Shown: in pieces, positions 11,181-22,140 of the stretch | Layout of the letters: every line of letters begins with the position of its first letter | Position numbering within the stretch: the first letter of the stretch is position 1 | From: Chrysophaeum taylorii | Taxonomy: Eukaryota; Sar; Pelagophyceae; Pelagomonadales; Pelagomonadaceae | Reading direction: 5' to 3' | Assembly (NCBI GenBank): GCA_029834535.1 | Contig: JAQMWT010000157.1 | Location: 62,001-126,000 of the forward strand | DNA length: 64,000 nucleotides | Program-made: the position numbers and the translations under genes | The notes under the pieces: model-generated | What the model was told of the DNA's origin: nothing | The model's input: the letters and a program-made list of their open reading frames with translations, nothing else | Database searches by the model: none

Positions 11181-13286
11181 TCACATGCCTGGCGTGAGGG
11201 CGGCGTCGTCTTCTTCATCTTCTTCGTCGTCATCCTCGTCGGTTTCGACGTTCTCATGTTGTTCTGTCGACGGGAGCGTTTCGTCGTCCTCTTCGGCAGG
11301 CACGAGCGCGTGACGCGAAATTGTCGCATCCAACGAATTCCCCCGATCTTGGGATTCGTCGTCGGTGGGAGGACCGACCCCAAAGAGCCCACACATGGTA
11401 CACGGGAGCTCCTGGAAAGGCCTTCTCACCCAGGCATTCAAGGCCTCGCTCACGCCAAAAGCTACGGCCGGCGAATCAGACGACGACGACGACGACGTCG
11501 TCCGGCCGCCGGCGGCATCAACCAGTGCAACGAACCACGCCTCGAGCGACGGGCCGACCCGTTCGCTGGGTGAACCGCACTCGCGGAGCACGATGGTCTT
11601 GGGGGGGTGGGTCGATCGCGACGGAACGCAGCTGACGACAACGACTCGGGCGTCGGGCCGCGCGATCGCCGTTTCGTAGGCGGGCTCGACGAGGCGGAGG
11701 ACTTTGGTGAGGCCGACGCGAGACTGTCCGTTCGGTTGGACTTTGGTATAGTACAACTTGGCGTTCCGCAGCTCGCACCAAACGAGCTTCCACTTCTTTC
11801 TCTTCTTCTTCTTGGAGACGATCCCCGAGGAGACGGCCTCTCGGACGAGCAGACCTTGGAGAAGGGCGGGCTCGAGCAGCGCCTCTTGGTCGTGCCACGA
11901 GAGGTATTTTTTTGCGGCCTTGCCCCGAAAGGTGTCGATGGCGAATCGAAGCCTCTCCATCGTCGCACGCTGCTTGGTCAAGACCCCACCGTCTTCCTTG
12001 AACAAGCGTCGCGGCGAAACGACCGACGAGCGGTCGACCGACGACGAGACCCCGCTGTTGTCTCTGGATTCGTCGTCGTCGCCGTTCCGCGAGGACAACG
12101 CCAAGTGAAGATGATGCGCTGTCGAGAAGGCCCCAACGAACAAGCCGGAGAGAATATGTCTCGTGGTCGACAATAAGTCCAACTCGTGGTAGACGGGCGA
12201 GATGGCCGAGACGACCAGGAGGTATGCGAGGCGCGAGAGGGTGACGCCCTCAGTGCCGCCTGTCGACTTGAGCCTGTCGCGGAGGTCGAGCTTGCTAATG
12301 TAAATCTTATCCTTCTTCTGGTCGAGAGAGTCGTCGTCGATTTGCTGTTGTTGCCCGCTGTCGTACCCCATGAAAAGCGCCTTGAGATAGAGGTTGATGT
12401 GGGAAATTTCGAGCGCGCGGACATCGAAGAGGAGCGGAAAATCTTCGAGCATGTTGGCGACGAGGCCGAGGTTGCCAAGCTTGTACGTCGTCTCCAGCGA
12501 GTTCTGGTTGAGTTGTTCGATGGCCGTGAGCGGCTTGAGCGCCAGGAGCTGGTCCTGGGTGAGGCCTCGAGAGGGATCGTGGTACCAGCGCAAGGCGAGC
12601 TCGATCTCGGGCGCCGGCTCGCCATCGGTGTCGAACCGCAGGAACCGGCGGTCGCGGAGCTCCATCTGGCCGCCGAGCGCGTAGTTGCAGTATTCGAGGC
12701 CGTCCCGGCTCCGGTACGACGCCGCCTCGGCGCGGAGACGACGGCCGAAGACGTTGGTCGGCGCGAGGACCAACATCTTCGCCGTTGTGAGCCACTGGCC
12801 CACGAGCTTCCCAAAGCTCTTGTCCTGATAGAGCGCGACGTGGACGACTGCCGAGGGGTCCGGACAGGGCAGCGTCATCGTGTGGTTCCAGATCGCCTCG
12901 CCGTGGTGAGCGACTTGCGCGTTCGTTTTGATCGAGGCCTCGCGCACCGTCACGCGCGCGCGCAACAGTTGACGGTCGGCCCCGCGGATGTAGCGACACC
13001 GAATGACCGTAACCTCGATGACGTTGGGTAGCGCGCGTCGGAATCGCCGCGGCACGGCACTTCTCACTTTGCCGGTCGCGATCAGGCGAGTCAAACGATT
13101 CACGTTGAACTCGCCCCGCGCGATATCGAACGCCAACGAGACGCCTTCGATGCTGAGCTCGCGAACCTGCAGCGTCAACAGTCGGCTCGACTCGAAGTCG
13201 GGCCGCGAGCGCAACGCGTCGTGAACCGTAGGAAACGGCGACCACGGTACGATCGGTTTTTTTTTCGACGAAAACGACCCGCTGGA

Positions 13287-13322
<36 letters not shown>

Positions 13323-15893
13323 TGGAAAGACTAAGCAGGCCGAGCCGTAGACGACGTATCGACAATCGTCGGAGGAGGAGGACGCTGTGAGCGGCTCGCG
13401 GATGTCGACGAAGCGCTCGCCCTCGCGCGTCGGAACGACGCTAAAGGCGCGAGTCACCCCCAGAGGCGCCCCGCCGGCTACGTCGACCACGCCGACGACG
13501 ACGACGGGGTGATCTGCCGACAATCGAAGATCGGCCCACCGCGCCGTGCCGTGTCGAAATTTTACTTCTTGAGTCTTCAATATCCGCCGGCCAGCATCGG
13601 CTTCGACCCACAGATAGACGACTCGATCCTCCGGGGTCGCCGGCTCGAGCTGTTCGACCCACAGCGAGACCTCGACGCGGGGCGGCTCGGTCGGCGACTC
13701 GGTGCGACCGTACCTGCGGAGCCCCAGCGCACTTCCGAACATGAGCGCGGCCGAGTCGATGGCTTTCTGCATGAGAGCCGCGTTCAAGACGAGCGAGAAC
13801 CGGACTGTCCGGCACGAAACAAAGTCGTCGTGAAGGTAGCCCGCGGCGGGGTCGTTCGCGAGGCGGAAATCGTCGACTTCGACCATCAAAACAAGCTCGT
13901 TTCGGCAAAGCGCAGCGTCTTCGATGTCGCCAAGAATCATCCGCTTGGAGACGTACAGGAAAAACTTGATCGCGCCAAAGTGGAGGTTGAGACCGGGCAC
14001 GGCGCTCGCGAGGACGCGCGTGAGAGCCGAGCCGAGGAGCGAAGGCGCGTACACGACCGCGAGCGCGAAAAGCAGCGGACTCGCGAGCGTTAGCCGAAAG
14101 CTGTTGAGGATGATGAGGCACGGTCCCCCAAAAAAAACGAAGACCGAGACGATCCAGGCGGCGAAGAACGCTACGCCGCGCCACGTCTTGCGGCTATCGG
14201 GCCCGGGCCACTCGAGGAGCGCCGGCAGCTGGACGTGCGTCGGCTGCATCCATACCTTAACGCGCAGCGAGCCGTTCGCCTTGTGGCGGCGCCTGACGGT
14301 CAGGACGCGCGTCGCCGTCGCGGCCTCGGCCGGCGCCTTGTCGCCAAACCGCGCGAGTGCGACGTCGGTCAGCGGGAGGTCGACCGTCCCGAGCGTCTCC
14401 GTCTCGGTGAGATCCGTGGCGAGCCGTCGGTACAGCGCGAGCTGCAGAGCGCCGTTTCTCCGCGACGTCCGCGTCCGGATCACGAGGGGTGGCGGCTTCT
14501 CCCGCCGCGAGGATGAAGAGGAGGAGGCCTCGTGTTGTCTCCCCGGAACCAAATCGTCGGCCCTTTTTTCCGTAAGCGTTGCCCCGGTCGTATCGGCGAA
14601 TCGCGCGCTGCGCGCGCTCGCGTTCATGCGGCACGGGAGCGATTTGACCTCGGACGAGGAGCGGCGCGCCGTCTCGCCGGCGCCGGCGACGCGCGCACCC
14701 AGCGTGATAACGTGGGGGATCGCGGCCATCTGGAGCTGGCCGAATGAATGGGCAAAAAGCCAGTGGCGAATGCCGACAACCTCGAGCGGCTCGACGTGCA
14801 CCGTCCAATCCTTCACCCTTTCGTCCTGGTCTCCGGGCGCCAACGCGAACGCGCCGTTCGAGACGACGGCTGCCGCCGCGATCTTGACCTCGACGCCCGT
14901 GTGCGCGAGCCGCCGCCACGCCCGGCTCTCTGGCCGTTGGCAGGCGAGGTACATCTTGACCTGGCTCTTGTTGGCGAAAGCGCACACGACGAGCTCGGAT
15001 TCGCGCAGCTTTTTCTTCTCGAATCTGCGGTTTTCCCGCTCGTCCTCGAGTTTGGACGGCGCGGTCTCGACTCGCACGGACATCGCGTGTTGGTTGGCCA
15101 CCGAATGAGACTTGCGCGACGACAAAACGCACAAATTCAACTGTCCCAACAGCTTGGTCTGGTCGCGACCGCGAGCCGCCGCCTTGAGATCGGCGTTATC
15201 GGTCGGCGTCATCTCGAACGCCATCGTCCTCGGCCGGTCGCTCCGCGGCTCGAACCACCACGTCGTCGTCTGCGCTTCTTTTTGTTCTTCTTCACACCGC
15301 CGCAAGTCCAGGTGGCTCGCACACCCGCCGCTCGCGACGATGAAGCGCGTGAGCGCTTCGGGCGTACGGCTCGGACGGATGCTTCGAGCCCCCAGCAACC
15401 TCAAGTAGACGGTGTGCGAGCAGAGCTTGGTCAAGTCAAAATAGAACAACTGAGCGCCGGTGACGACGATACCCCCATCCCACCCGTGGATCCGGTTCAT
15501 AGCCTCGCCCGCAACGCGCACCACGCGCACCATCTCCGCGTCTCGCATCGACTTAAACATTTTCTGAGCCTCCGCGGAGCTCCAGCCCTCGCTCTCCACG
15601 AGCGCTTCGACCCCCTGGATCAGTCCGAAGATGCTCTGACGCTGCCCGCTCAACCGCTCGTACACCAGCTGCCAACTCCTCACCTCGCCGCCAAATTTAT
15701 GCGATAAGTTGGCGACGTTACCAACGCGACTCACCTCCCTCACCGACGACTTGCGCCGCCGTTCCAGCCACGCGAGCAGCCTCAACGCGAGGTCGCGCAC
15801 CTCGGAATAAGCAACAGCCGAACTCATCTTGGAGCCCTCCTTGGGTGCCTGCAGCGAAAAGTTCGTGGCAGTAAGTCCTGCCGCCGCATCCAT
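11181..15893 (-). CDS. Large membrane protein with C2-like and PH domains
   Basis: An uninterrupted frame of 1570 residues. Two adjacent hydrophobic segments at about 568-640 (GVAFFAAWIVSVFVFFGG; SPLLFALAVVYAPSLLG) form a hairpin or two spans. A C2-like module is at about 955-1040 (VIEVTVIRCRYIRGADRQ ... VHVALYQDKSFGKLVG). A basic stretch SKKKKRKKWKLVW near 1357 opens a pleckstrin-homology-like domain closing with an aliphatic/Trp helix (LEAWFVALVDA). The middle has a polyglycine tract encoded by (GCC)n and the tail is acidic. C2 plus PH suggests lipid or membrane-contact-site binding, by analogy with other C2/PH scaffold proteins. I cannot name an orthologue. Introns may exist that keep the frame open. 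The start lies 86 bp from the hAT insertion. Confidence 0.72.
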
Positions 15894-15978
15894 CGCGCGT
15901 AATTAGAAGAGAGAAGATGTATCCCAAGGGTTGTGGTGGTTAGGGTCCACGATAACGACGGAGGACGTTGCTGGAAGG

Positions 15979-15986
15979 AACCTTTA
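15979..15986. repeat. hAT target-site duplication, left copy (AACCTTTA)
   Basis: The octamer AACCTTTA directly precedes the element's CAGCG terminus and is repeated without change at 18712-18719. Eight bp is the standard duplication size for hAT elements. Confidence 0.9.
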
Positions 15987-16004
15987 CAGCGTTGGGAATT
16001 CACT
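15987..16004 (+). repeat. hAT left terminal inverted repeat
   Basis: CAGCGTTGGGAATTCACT, matched by the right end with one mismatch. It begins with the CAG-type end typical of hAT elements. Confidence 0.9.
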
Positions 16005-16278
16005 TCAGCAAATGAACGCGAACCTCTTCACCAGCCACGCAATATTGGTGAAGTAATTTGAAGTGAACACGTCACCCTACGTGGCCATCGTGAACCTTTG
16101 TGAAGTGAACGCCACTTTTTCTTTTTTTTTTTTTGTTTGAACGCCAGCGCCGGTCCCTGCCGCGCCCCGTCAGTTCCGTGCCCCCCGCACGCTATTGCCT
16201 AGGTCTGGTGCTCTTATATTCATTCGCGTTTCGGGGCGAAGGAGGAGTTACCGTGGATGGGGTTCAGTGCTTCTTACT

Positions 16279-18590
16279 TTAGGCGATGTGAACGACCTCG
16301 GTATCTTCGTCTGGTTCTTCCTCATCAACCTCCATCTCCAAAGAGTCTTCGGGGATGTTGCTCTCGACGTTTTTGAAAAACTCGGACTCGTGTCCGAGGT
16401 CCCTGTACTTAATCCGGGTCGCCGCAATGAAATTCTTGTTCATGCGCAGTAGGGCAACTTTGTCCGTCTCGTCCGCGCCGAGGAACGTGTTTCCCTCGGT
16501 CAGGACAAGATTTCCAATGCTCAGGCAGCGCTCACAGTAGCTCTGCGCGCCATGTGTACCAATTGAACCCTTAGAGGCTCTCGCCATGTCCGGAAGGAAC
16601 CCATACTGCTCCTTGGTGAGCGGTCGATACAGCTTTCCAACGTCGAGTACAGCCAGATCTGTGAAGCCGACATCATCCTTCTTCTCAAGTTCAGGATAAT
16701 GCTCTTTCCAGTTGAACGATCTCGAGAGCCTGATCCATTGAGTAAAGACCTGTTCAAACTCCACATTGAAATCGGGCATCTGGTTCTCAGGCATAGCAAA
16801 AGAAGGCACGTCGCCACTAATGTCGTCCCAAGCGCCAGGTGCGTGGAGTGCCGCCAAGAGACTGCGGGCAGGCGCAGGCTCGGAGGGCGGCGCAGACTCG
16901 GAGGAAGTCTTTGCCTTTTCGTGGTGGAATCCAGTCCGTGCGTAAATCACATATTCTTCCTTGAACAACTTCCTGGCGTGAGCTCTCTGATTGGACGACA
17001 GGTGCCGGCAGTTGATAGTCCGAAAATCAAGAAGGAAGGCAATCAGCTCGCGATCGTTGAATTCGTAGTCGAAGTGACGCACGTAGTTTTCATTATTCCC
17101 GCAAAACCGACGCTCACATTCGAGTATAGCCCGCTGAAGACAGATTTTTCCGGTCTCGCTGAGGTCGTCAACATCGACAGTCTTACGTGGCATGGATTTC
17201 GCAGTTATGTTCGGGAGATCAATGACTTCTAGCGTCCCAGCTCGCAGAGACTCGATCATGTTGTGCCTGATCAATGCGGCGCACGCCCCCAGGTATAAGT
17301 GTTCATGTAGCACGAGAACAACGGGGTCATCCGATATAGCAAAAATCGCCTCGAATTCAGCCAACGCCACCCATTGCTCATCACTGATTGTCCAGGTGAG
17401 TCCAATGTTGGTAGCCGTGTACAGTTTGAGCACGTGGTGCATACGCAGCAAGGAACGAATAAGTTGGTATCGCGCCCGGAACCTCGTCTTATTGAGGTCG
17501 AGCTTGAGCTTGAGTTTCGGCGATTTCCCCGGCTGTAATGGCAAAAGCGCATGCAGATCCTCCAAACGTGTGCCGTAAGAAAAGTACTTGGCTCCATCGT
17601 GGGCACGGTTCAGCAGCTCCTGGCCAGCTGGGAATGGATTGATCACCTGTTTGCCTCTGGATCGTATCAAGTCGCCACATGCCGCTGCCTAGAGTTTTGA
17701 GATATCATGCATGTCACACACGCTTCGACCTCAACAAAAGATTCTTCGGCGACGCCAATTGCAGCCCGGTCTTGAACAATGGTTGCGGCCGCCAAATCGA
17801 TATCGATTCTCGCACGCTCCGCGACCTCAGAACGGAGCAGATAAGCCGTGCCGGAATCGGTTCCGTCGTCAGCTGGAACAAGGCCCACGCCCACTGTCTC
17901 AACGCCACTCCAATCGGGCCAGATGAAGGATAGGCCAATGGCCTGTCGCTTGAACTTATCCTTGAGTGTCCCGCCGTCATGCAGCACCTGGGCGAATGGA
18001 TTGCCGAAAGCCGCTTCATAACACTCCGTAACGACGTGTATCAAGATTCGAACAAAGCAACGATATTCAGCGTCCACTCATTCAAACGGCGCCTTTCGAG
18101 TCATGAACGGGCACTTGCCTTTCCCGCCACCGCCGCGGTAATACGCCTCAATAAGGTTGCGATGATCTTCGTCGTCAAAGGTGCGCTTGGAAATCCGCTG
18201 CGACGTGTACACGTAGTGCCGAGCCGAGAACGCCATCAGGGAAGAGTGCTTTGCCTGGCTGGGCATAGCCATGAAGTATCTCGTAATATCTGATTTGCCC
18301 TTCGAGGCTGCCACAACGCCCACGGCCGTCATAACGCCCTCCTTTTCTTGGTCTGTCTTCTGTTTCTTGGTGAGCTGTTGACGTCCCGGCTCGTCCTCCG
18401 GATGCGCAACGCAGTCCCACACCTTGGACCTGGTTGATCGTCCACTTTTGCCGGGTGTGTTCCGCGTCAGCATCGACGTTGCAATCGGCTCGTTCTTGTG
18501 CTCCTCCTTCTGTTCCGCGTATTTCTCCTCATCATCAACATTATCCTCCACCTCCAGGTAGCGCGGCTCGACTAATTGGCCGTCAGCCAA
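16279..18590 (-). pseudogene. hAT transposase with one in-frame stop and one frameshift
   Basis: Three consecutive minus-strand frames make one degraded transposase. 18590-18078 starts MADGQLVEPR and holds a short, possibly BED-like N-terminal segment. An in-frame TGA at 18078-18080 is followed in the same frame by 18077-17667. The frame then shifts by one, and 17670-16279 runs to the stop. The last part carries the hAT C-terminal dimerisation region: YGFLPDMARASKGSIGTH, YCERCLSIGNLVLTEGN, LLRMNKNF, aligning with the family's 'ERxFSxxGxxxTxxR' block although the ER is followed by CL rather than VF. An acidic tail ends the protein. Two related fragments occur at 34018-34290 and 43880-44140. 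Confidence 0.85.
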
Positions 18591-18693
18591 AGTGAATGAA
18601 CGTGAAGTGAACGCTGGACTTCGGACAAAAAAAATCTGTGAAGTGAAGTGAAGTGAAGAGAACCAAATTCAGTGAACCTAGTGAAGTGAGCGC

Positions 18694-18711
18694 AGTGAGT
18701 TCCCAACGCTG
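18694..18711 (-). repeat. hAT right terminal inverted repeat
   Basis: Read on the minus strand this is CAGCGTTGGGAACTCACT, pairing with the left terminus. Short GAAGTGAA repeats lie immediately inside it. Confidence 0.9.
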
Positions 18712-18719
18712 AACCTTTA
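18712..18719. repeat. hAT target-site duplication, right copy (AACCTTTA)
   Basis: Identical to the octamer at 15979-15986. Confidence 0.9.
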
Positions 18720-19761
18720 ATAAAATCCTAAAGGACATTTTTTGCGCAAACCGTGAAAGGGATTCGGAGAGCACCAACCACGTCTCACTCAGGTGAGGTT
18801 CCGTAGGAGCGCTCGATCCGAGCATCAGCCTTCTTCGGCCCGATGTCTGCGTGGATGAGAAGGCTCCTTTATCGTCGCGGATTGCGACGACGAAGCACAG
18901 CGCGTGCTCGCCAAGCAAGCGAGTTACCGTTTCACGGCTGGCTCTAGACACGTAGACAACAATAACTCTGAGGCAATTTAATCATCCTGCTGAAAAAGAA
19001 CGGCTTGGAGTAACATGCAGCTGTTTATCATCATACGCCGCATAAGACGTTAGATTTTGGACGACCAAAGAAGCCCATTATAATCATAGGCCTCACCGTG
19101 AGCGACAGTGGACGATCTTTTGGGACGACCACAGTACATCGGACGCTTGCGCTCGAGTCAGTCTATCGCGCGGAGGAGCAGTTCCGCAACGATCGGTGCA
19201 AGAAGTTTGCATAATCATAAGTGGAATGCGAAGTGCCAAGGTCGTTTGTTCTGCTCACGCGAAGCATCATTAACCGAGGGACGATAGTATGATCATGCTG
19301 GCGAAGCTCTCCGCTTATGCAACGCGTGCTTGGGATTTCGCCTCGTCGTCAGCGTCCTCGTCATCGTTGGCGACCTCAGTGCTGGACGAAAGTCAAACCT
19401 TGGGCAAGCTTGAGCTGCATGCGGCTCTCCAAATCTGTAATCCCGTCGTTGATTTCCGGGTCAAGATCATTGTCCGTCGTGATGCAAGAAGGGATCTTGT
19501 TGCCGGTGCGCACTTGTTCAATCGAAATCTGAGATGCGCAGAGAATTTGCGTAAGCCACAGTCGCCTCCGTCGCTGCCATGGATCCAGACGACGAGCGTG
19601 TGCCATGCTGTTTACAAAGAGTTTGCATATCCATGTGTAGTGCGATGGAGATCTTTCAAAATGACTTATTGTCCTCCCCACGGCACATTCCAAGCTCCCG
19701 CGCGCATAATAGCAGTCGGCGATTGATATCCCGCAAGACTGTCACTCTCGTCCGGCGTCAA
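18720..19761. other. About 1 kb without a supported gene
   Basis: Base composition is more AT-rich than the coding blocks, particularly 18950-19290. Short opposite-strand frames exist at 19289-19726 and 19376-19693 but neither shows a recognisable motif nor clear codon bias. The only internal similarity noticed is a pair of GGACGACCA motifs at about 19058 and 19112. It should hold the 3' region of the GH79 gene. Confidence 0.4.
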
Positions 19762-21327
19762 CTATCTTGAAAACGCGAAGAACGAGTACGACTGTGGGGC
19801 AATGATGATGGGGTCGTTGAGGTTGGCGGGCACTCCGTCGAGCGACGGGAGTTTCCAGCCGTTATCGTCCTTTCGCAGTGCGAGTTTGACACCGTTGAGG
19901 AACGAGACCGAAGAACTTTTGTTCTCGCTCGTGAGGTGCCAGTCGACACGATCGTGCGTTGCACGAGAAGGATACGAGCCCTCACTGTTGGTCTTGCGGC
20001 GCAGTCGTTCGTAGTCTTGGCTCAAACGTTCGTTGCCGCCAGAGCGCAATTCGATGGAGACGTTGGCCGGGCGGTCGACATCAGTGTTGATGAGGAGGAC
20101 ACCGATGGTGCTGTTATCGGAAGAGAAGTGGGCATAGGCGCGAAGAAAATATGACGCATTGTCGTCGTTGTTGTCGGAAGCAAATTCGACGCCGACCTCG
20201 AGTGGCTTTGGACCCATTATTCGTTTCCACAAGAGGGCGTTCCAATAGTCCGGGAGCGGTTCGGGTTGGACGGCGGGATCGCAGACGGGATTCACGTCGC
20301 TCAAACCGCCGTAAGGGCAGCCGTCTTCGAGAAGGCCGTAGTTGGCTCCCACCAAATCTTGTCGACAAAAGACATCAACTCCGCCGCGAGCGTAAGCTCC
20401 GAGCGAGTCTAGGTACCACTGTCCCGACGCGAAGGAATCCGTCGAGCCAGGTTGACCTCCGCTCGACTGCCCGCCGCCTTCGCCGATCCAAAGTTGCGTC
20501 GAGTTGAAGCCGTTCGCGTTCAGTTCTAAACGCCACCGCTCGACCGATTCAACGTTCACGAACGCGCTCGGCGGGAAGTACGTCGGGTCGTCTGTGGTAA
20601 CGTGACCGTCGAGAGGATAGTGATGAACAGTAGCCGCATAAAGCACGTCACTTCTGTTGCCGTTTGCGAGGAGGAGTTTGTCCAAGTAGTCAGCGTGGAT
20701 TGCTGTGGGCCCGGAATCGGGACCGGCCAGGTTAAGATCTGGAAATCGAGCACTCAAACTCGCCCCGAGGCTCGCCTGCATATCGGTGCACTTCTCCGGC
20801 GTCGAGCCATTGGTTGTGTACATCTCGTTGCCAACTTCGAGAATGGAGATGTTGTCTTGGGCGATCTCGAGAAACTTCGCAACGTTAGCGAGGTCTAAGT
20901 TTCCATTCGTTCCGAAAACAAGTCGCGCGTCGGCGTGCTCGGAAAACTCCACGACACTTTCCCACATGCTTGCGTTCAGGCATCGCGGCTCCGACTTGGG
21001 GGTCGTGCCTTCGGTTTTACTGTGATTCCAACACTTGTGAAACGGCGGGCCAGGGCACGATTCTCCCGTCCAGTAATACATACGATCGCCGCCCGTGCCG
21101 CCAAACCGTACAAACGCGGGCGCGAGCTGTCTCGCGAGCCACCGCAATTTTGCGTTCTCAAGATTACGGTGGAAGAAACCCCTATCCGACGACAGATCAA
21201 CGGTGTACGACACAAATTCTGCCGGCAACACGTGGCCTGTCCATGACCCGACGCGCACCGAGTAATTGTTCACTTGCTTTCCTGTTGCTGTACAAAGCAG
21301 CGGCAGCAGACTTCTCGCGAGGACCAT
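19762..21327 (-). CDS. Heparanase-like glycoside hydrolase family 79, secreted
   Basis: A single exon of 521 residues from ATG 21327; upstream in-frame codons lack an ATG, and the first residues (MVLARSLLPLLCTATG) look like a signal peptide. GH79 hallmarks are present: FVRFGGTGGDRMYYW near the N-terminus, the acid/base motif LEVGNEM (Glu about 168) and the nucleophile motif LWIGEGGGQSSGG (Glu about 283). A C-terminal beta domain with several N-glycosylation sequons follows. GH79 retaining enzymes cleave glucuronide linkages in heparan sulfate-type or other uronic-acid glycans, so an extracellular or lysosomal role in trimming sulfated polysaccharide is plausible. The exact substrate cannot be read from sequence. 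Confidence 0.87.
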   Translation of the reverse strand: MVLARSLLPLLCTATGKQVNNYSVRVGSWTGHVLPAEFVSYTVDLSSDRGFFHRNLENAKLRWLARQLAPAFVRFGGTGGDRMYYWTGESCPGPPFHKCWNHSKTEGTTPKSEPRCLNASMWESVVEFSEHADARLVFGTNGNLDLANVAKFLEIAQDNISILEVGNEMYTTNGSTPEKCTDMQASLGASLSARFPDLNLAGPDSGPTAIHADYLDKLLLANGNRSDVLYAATVHHYPLDGHVTTDDPTYFPPSAFVNVESVERWRLELNANGFNSTQLWIGEGGGQSSGGQPGSTDSFASGQWYLDSLGAYARGGVDVFCRQDLVGANYGLLEDGCPYGGLSDVNPVCDPAVQPEPLPDYWNALLWKRIMGPKPLEVGVEFASDNNDDNASYFLRAYAHFSSDNSTIGVLLINTDVDRPANVSIELRSGGNERLSQDYERLRRKTNSEGSYPSRATHDRVDWHLTSENKSSSVSFLNGVKLALRKDDNGWKLPSLDGVPANLNDPIIIAPQSYSFFAFSR

Positions 21328-21567
21328 CTCGTTTTGCGGGCACGACAAGAAACAAACCACAGGTTCCGTTGCAGCTGCTGTAACGGGCAAGCCGTTACTA
21401 AAAACTGGTCGACCGTGGAGGTGACACCCCTTCCAAAATTTTGGGCTCTTTATTTACGTGAGCGCCCGCCGCTCTACTTACTTGGAAAGGGGATTGGAGG
21501 GGCAGGGCGCGCGGGCGAGGCGCATCTCGGCGAGAGAGAGATATCTGCCAACAAAAGAAAAAGCGTT

Positions 21568-21815
21568 GCATATTCACTGAATAAGTAATCACTTGCTCAC
21601 TCCACTAATTCACTTCACATTCACATTCACTTCGCTTTGAATTTTTGTCAACTTCGTATTCACTTCACATTCAATTCACCGAGGCATCTGACGGCCCGAC
21701 GCTTGCCCTGTACCCCGTCCACGCGTAGGTCAACGTGTTCACTTCACATCACTTCACTAGACTTGCTTAACGAAGCGAGCCGTGTTTGTTCACTGGGAGG
21801 GTTTAGTGAATATGC
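21568..21815. mobile_element. MITE-like element with GCATATTCACT inverted ends
   Basis: The 11-mer GCATATTCACT at 21568-21578 is repeated in inverse at 21805-21815. Between them are many TTCACTTCA/CACATTCA motifs resembling the subterminal repeats of the hAT element at 15987-18711. No coding capacity and no clear target-site duplication were seen, so the true ends may differ. It sits in the promoter region between GH79 and the Tic20-like gene. Confidence 0.5.
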
Positions 21816-22140
21816 TAAAAAAAGTTAGTTTATGTCGAACCAAGAAGGGAGGGGATATTTATTAATAACCCTTGGTCGAACCATGATGGGTGGTTGGGGC
21901 CGTGCCTGGTGCTGGGTCCCAAATCGGAAACTGTTGGAACCCCACGCTTCACCCTCCTCGAGCGTTCAACAGACTCAAGGGCACGTAGGGCTACTGAGTT
22001 GTTCGCTGAGGTGGTCTGTTGCTGATGCTTTTGTGTATGGTCAGTATGTTTGGTTCAACTTGAGCCCAAACGTCAAGCTTCACCCCCTAGGACCGAAGAA
22101 GACTGCGCCGCGAGAACGCGAGGTGATCGCACGTCGTGAC

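Larger units (their letters stand above)
15987..18711 (-). mobile_element. hAT-superfamily DNA transposon, near-complete, transposase inactivated
   Basis: The element is 2,725 bp. Its ends are inverted repeats: CAGCGTTGGGAATTCACT on the left and, read inward from the right, CAGCGTTGGGAACTCACT (17 of 18 match). Both subterminal regions are packed with GAAGTGAA/GTGAAC motifs in varied orientation, as is usual for hAT transposase binding sites. The 8-bp duplication is perfect, which argues for a fairly recent insertion. It carries a broken transposase gene on the minus strand. It lies between the start of the large C2/PH gene and the GH79 gene and interrupts no visible coding exon. Confidence 0.92.

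Noticed and set aside
13924-15108. 394-codon plus-strand frame
   Set aside because: Antisense to the 1570-residue gene, whose C2 and PH regions support the minus strand.
18078-18080. In-frame TGA in the transposase as a selenocysteine codon
   Set aside because: PSTK shows that Sec is used, but the same gene also has a frameshift, no Cys is expected at this place, and decay is simpler.
19289-19726. 145-codon plus-strand frame between the hAT and GH79
   Set aside because: No motif, ordinary non-coding composition, and an overlapping frame on the other strand.
21832-22140. N-terminal extension of the Tic20-like protein
   Set aside because: The frame is open but the signal and transit peptide begin at 22141; extra residues upstream would destroy the leader.
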